Source: Onchocerca volvulus | Taxonomy: Eukaryota > Nematoda > Chromadorea > Rhabditida > Onchocercidae | NCBI GenBank assembly: GCA_000499405.2 | Contig: HG738137.1 | Span: 13,819,661-13,883,660 of the forward strand | Length of the DNA: 64,000 nucleotides | Direction of reading: 5' to 3' | Shown here: positions 60,401 to 64,000 of the stretch, one piece after another | Numbering within the stretch: the first letter of the stretch is position 1 | How the letters are laid out: the number at the start of each line of letters is the position of its first letter | Notes under the pieces: model-generated | Told to the model about the DNA's origin: nothing | The model's database searches: none | The model's input: only the letters and a program-made list of their open reading frames with translations | Program-made: the position numbers and the translations under genes

Positions 60401-62878
60401 CCGATCAGCGTTTTGTTTCATCATTTCCTAAGCGAAAAAATTTTTCAAATCTCTTTCCAAATTCATTCCTCTTTTCACCGTTAACAAGTACCACACCGGA
60501 CGCATCATCTTTTATTCGTCCTGATGATGATTTAAATCAACCCAGAAAATTCGAAATGCAAACAACACCATCTTCAAACAGGTCAAATTTGTCAGCAATA
60601 TGATTTATCATTTACTCAATAATTATCTGCATTATTTCTACAATAAAATAATTTTTCAGTCATATTTTCTGGAAATTATGAAATTTTTGAAAATGTAAAT
60701 ATAATATTAAACTTCATTTTTGCAGGTTTAAAGGAATATTCCCGGAATTGCTATCAACAGCTTTAAAACCGCTGATGTTAACTTTATTCAATACCACAAT
60801 TCCTACTCCTAGTTTGGAGTCATCACATAAAAAATCTCCTTCACAATTTCATCATTTTCCAAACCTAACTTCCGATTCATTACAATCTTCGAAACCAGCA
60901 ATACTAACAACAACAACAACAATAATGATGACGACAACGATTGTGCCATCCGAAAATTCTGAATCTCACAATCTTGTTACTTCTACCGGATTACCAATTG
61001 TTGAATTAACAAATTCAAGTGAAAATGACGAAAATTTCGGCGAAACATCGGATAAATTTGTAGATGAGAATGTAACAGCCAAATTTTTACCTTCATTATC
61101 GGTTGAGGAATTTTCTGCTTCTACATCATTGCCCGAAACAATGATCGAGAATATCTCAGATATTCAATCAACCATATTACCTGAATTTATAACCGATATA
61201 TCACATACTTCGGAACAAACATCAACAATTATTGATGAAGATAGTATACCAAAAATTCATCCATTTGCACCAAATATACCAAAAATTGATTCATTTGTAT
61301 CCGAAACAACAGATCGATCAGAAACCGAAGAATCAATATTGATTTCTAAAAATACTAGTGCTACTACTGAGGATAGTTTTTCCGATCAATTCATGTCCAC
61401 AGCAACAACAACAACAACAACCTTTTCTCCAACATTAAAAATTCATGAGAAAGAAGAAACGGAAGAGCCTGATGATTGGAATTGGTCACAAAGTTCTACA
61501 AAATCTGTTGAAAAAATCGAACAGGTAAATTATTAAAAATAGTTTTTTAAAAACGAGTAAATAGTTGATGGAAATTTTAAAAAAAAAGGGAAAATTATTC
61601 AAAAAAAAGTAATTAATTGTACTAATCAATTAAAATGCTTTATATCTTTTAGATATTTCTACAAAATCATAACAAAATTTTTCTTCTTTTTTTTTTGTTC
61701 TACCAAAATTTACGAATTTCAATTGATTATCTTTAGGTTACTTTGAAATATTTTCAAATTCTTAATTTTCTTTCACAAAATTTCAAATTATATTTTATTA
61801 AAAGAATTTGAGGAAAATAAATCAAAAATTTGAATATAATCATGATAAAACAATGCCTTAATAAAATTGTGATTAAATTAAAATAGGTTCAATCTTAATA
61901 AGGATGATTTTAGTAATGATATGATTTTTTTTTTTTTTTTGCTATTTACTTTTAAAATTGTTATTTTTTTATAGACAACGACAATTGTAAACGACTTTAC
62001 TATGGATTCAGTGCAAACATTAGATGAAGATGATGTTAAAATTATCAAAATAACCGTTGGTCTACCGACAACAACACCAATTTCAAATTTAATTCATCAT
62101 TCCAATAGTGCTGTTAGTGATGATAATGATACGACGAGAGGTGGTACTTCATCTTGGACAATTGCTTTAGCTATCATTTTCGGTAAATATTTTAATTTAA
62201 TTTTAATTCAATTTCCATCAAAAAATTCTCTTTTCAATTATGGAAATTCCATAGAATGCAATGATAATAAGACTATGGTGGTAGTAATAGATTTATAATG
62301 TTGTTATTATGATAGTTAAAATGATAAGAATATGATAATAACAATAAGAATATGATAGTAATGATAGAAATATGATGATGATAATAATAATAGGAATATG
62401 ATAATAACAATAATGGAATTATGATAAAAACAATTAAAATAAGATAATAATGACAGGATTATGATGAAAGCAATAATAGGAATATGATAATGACAATAAT
62501 AATAGAAATATGATAACAACAGTAATCGGAATATGAGAACTATCATAATAGTAATACGGCAGTAATGGTGGGAATATGATAATAATGATAAGAATATGAT
62601 TTATTTTCATGTTCACGAAACATAAAAGTCGATTATTTTTCAATTTTCAGTATTTTAATCATAAAAAATATACTAAAATTTTAATCGTGTATTATTATAA
62701 AATTATCATTTTAGCACTGGTGATATTAGCTGGAGCATGTGCTACGTTAATATTTCGTTACGTACGTCGTTCACGTAAACTGCACGGAAAATATAATCCG
62801 GCACGTGAAGAAAGTATACTTTCAAGCAACTACTCAATGCCTATGGCTACTGTTACCAAGGAAGAACGGCTTATTTAG
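54464..62878 (+). CDS. eat-20: Crumbs-like EGF transmembrane protein, eat-20 type (13 exons)
   Basis: Exons: 54464-54515, 55016-55160, 56125-56216, 56639-56773, 57522-57674, 58194-58609, 58915-59070, 59279-59403, 59918-60042, 60260-60581, 60726-61524, 61975-62182 and 62715-62878 (TAG). All phases close: 963 residues. Signal peptide first (exon 1 into 2), then about 150 residues of unfamiliar ectodomain and a Ser/Thr-rich stretch. Three EGF domains follow (CQNNGICIGGT..CICPEGFLGSKC, CINGGIC..CQCQPGTTGTFC, CEQGGTC..CRCPKGTFGVNC), then a fourth Cys-rich segment. Next is a roughly 440-residue Ser/Thr-rich stalk with poly-Thr. A single membrane helix (ALAIIFGALVILAGACATLI) leads to a 37-residue tail. 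The tail has a Crumbs-like FERM-binding part (HGKYNPAREES) and ends EERLI, the Crumbs PDZ ligand. C. elegans EAT-20 has this layout and acts in feeding. Orthology is inferred from architecture. Confidence 0.88.
55200..55660. repeat. Diverged duplication in an eat-20 intron
   Basis: GAGGCATATATTCCGATCTGTCAATA...AAAGATTAACTTTTGCCAAAA (55225-55295) recurs as GAAGCACATATTTTCTATCTATTAATA...TAGAGATTAACTTTTCATAAAA (55574-55634), about 345 bases apart. Confidence 0.55.
62300..62600. repeat. Minisatellite in the last eat-20 intron
   Basis: About twelve degenerate units of AATAATAGGAATATGATAATGACA, spaced 18-30 bases, filling most of the intron between the two exons that together encode the membrane helix. 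Copy number is likely to vary between individuals. Confidence 0.8.
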
Positions 62879-64000
62879 TTATTTATTTTGGCTGAATTTC
62901 ATTTACTATCATCACTAATGTTTGACTTTGAAATGACATCATCTGATGTTTACCTGTATTTTCACGTACGTAATACGTCACGTATACAGTTGAATGTTTA
63001 TATGTATTTAAGCGTATATTTTTGCCCATTTTTGCTCCAATTAATCATTTGAATCATTAAATTTTGATTCTAAACGATGCTAATATATAAAACATCGTAC
63101 AGATCAAAGTTTAAGTAAATAGTATTCAGCACTAAAACATTCGTCTATTACTATCAAAAATAGAATGTTTAAATTCAATCTAACACATATCGATTGAAAT
63201 TGAAAAGAAAAAAAAAACGCATTCTATTAGAGTAGAAATCGCAATTGAAGATACGATACAATATTTTCGCTACAGTAATACTTTGGACTATGAAATCATA
63301 CAAAATACTGTAAGAAATGAAAAATTATTATAGATAAATTGTTATTATTGTGGAAAGTTTTCATTTTTTTTTATTTTGTAACATGAAAGCCTTTTCCTTG
63401 GCCAAATTAATTTGTTTTTTTTTTGAAACAGAAAAAATTCGTACCATTACAGTACGAATTTTAACTGAAGATACGATATTTTTGCTACAGTAACACTAGC
63501 CTAGAATCATAACAAACTATTATAGAAAATTAAAAATATTGCAGGCAAATTATTGCTGTTGTAAAGAGTCCTTTTTAAAAAAAGAAAAGACAATGGACAC
63601 TTTTCGAATAAGTTTGTTCATTTTTTTCGTTTCTTTTTTTTTTTTGAATTCACCATTCTTGAAATGATTGATACCGTATGTATATTTATGATATATATCA
63701 AGTTGTTATGTCCACTTGTTGTCCACTTATCAAATTATTTGAAAAATATATGAAATATGTATATTTTTCTATCTTTGTTATATTTTCTTAACTTAAAACT
63801 CTTTAAACAAATGATGAATTGATTGATTTAGTTCAAATTATCAATCGAAAAAGTCATCCCAATTGAAATTTATTGTACTGATTGCTAAAACGAAAGAAAG
63901 AGAAAGAAATCATATAGATAAAAACTGATAAAAAATCAAGTATTTTATCATTATTAAAATAAAAAAAAATTCCATGAAGAATAAATCAAATAATTTAGGT
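62879..64000. other. 3' flank of the eat-20-like gene
   Basis: 1.1 kb without a supportable gene. It holds the 3' UTR and a two-copy repeat (listed separately). AATATATGAAATATGTATAT-type simple sequence fills 63680-63780. Confidence 0.4.
63225..63575. repeat. Tandem duplication, unit about 225 bases
   Basis: ATTGAAGATACGATACAATATTTTCGCTACAGTAA.ACT (63243-63282) recurs as AACTGAAGATACGATATTTTTGCTACAGTAACACT (63463-63498). Matching flanks are ATCATA.AAA.TA, ATTATAGA.AAAT and AAATT.TT..TGTTGT. It lies in the 3' flank of the last gene. Confidence 0.75.

Noticed and set aside
1..64000. CRISPR arrays, tRNA or rRNA genes, prokaryotic operons with Shine-Dalgarno sites
   Set aside because: None seen. 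The window is nuclear eukaryotic DNA, and the only bacterial part is the dead plsX-fabH fragment.

Overview
This is a eukaryotic, strongly AT-rich window with GT-AG introns, long homopolymer runs, and proteins whose closest recognisable relatives are nematode ones. A fragment of a bacterial plsX-fabH gene pair lies inside it, broken and embedded in host sequence. That looks like a nuclear copy of Wolbachia DNA, so the source is most likely a filarial nematode. The species cannot be told from the sequence alone.

Layout. 1-1.9 kb (minus strand): the first codons of an unidentified gene run off the left edge. Upstream of it is a complete three-exon dad-1 gene (oligosaccharyltransferase subunit DAD1). 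2-11.8 kb is a patchwork. It holds two local duplications, called here block A (dad-1 exon 1 plus upstream DNA) and block B (about 1.1 kb). It also holds an unrecognised multi-exon gene or recent pseudogene (4.7-7.4 kb), a MITE-like insertion, a decayed Helitron with head-to-head termini, the plsX/fabH fragments and a dead copy of dad-1 exon 1. 11.8-15.3 kb (plus): a nine-exon ZIP zinc transporter of the SLC39A7/HKE4 group. 16.0-19.2 kb (plus): replication factor C subunit 4. 20.3-26.0 kb (minus): a LIM-homeodomain transcription factor of the lim-4/Arrowhead/Lhx6-8 class. 26-54.4 kb: about 28 kb with no gene I can support. It lies between two divergently transcribed genes and is full of diverged local tandem repeats, microsatellites and one short non-autonomous Helitron. 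54.5-62.9 kb (plus): a 13-exon type I membrane protein with EGF domains and a Crumbs-type tail ending in ERLI, matching C. elegans eat-20. 62.9-64 kb: 3' flank with a duplicated segment.

The genes are not one pathway. dad-1 (N-glycosylation in the ER), the ZIP transporter (zinc release from ER/Golgi) and rfc-4 (clamp loading) are housekeeping genes packed within 19 kb. lim-4 (neuron identity) and the eat-20-like gene (apical membrane, pharynx in C. elegans) are developmental genes with large introns and large flanks. I found no tRNA, rRNA or CRISPR array. Exon coordinates were read by hand from splice signals and reading phase. Almost all junctions close in frame, and those that do not are stated.
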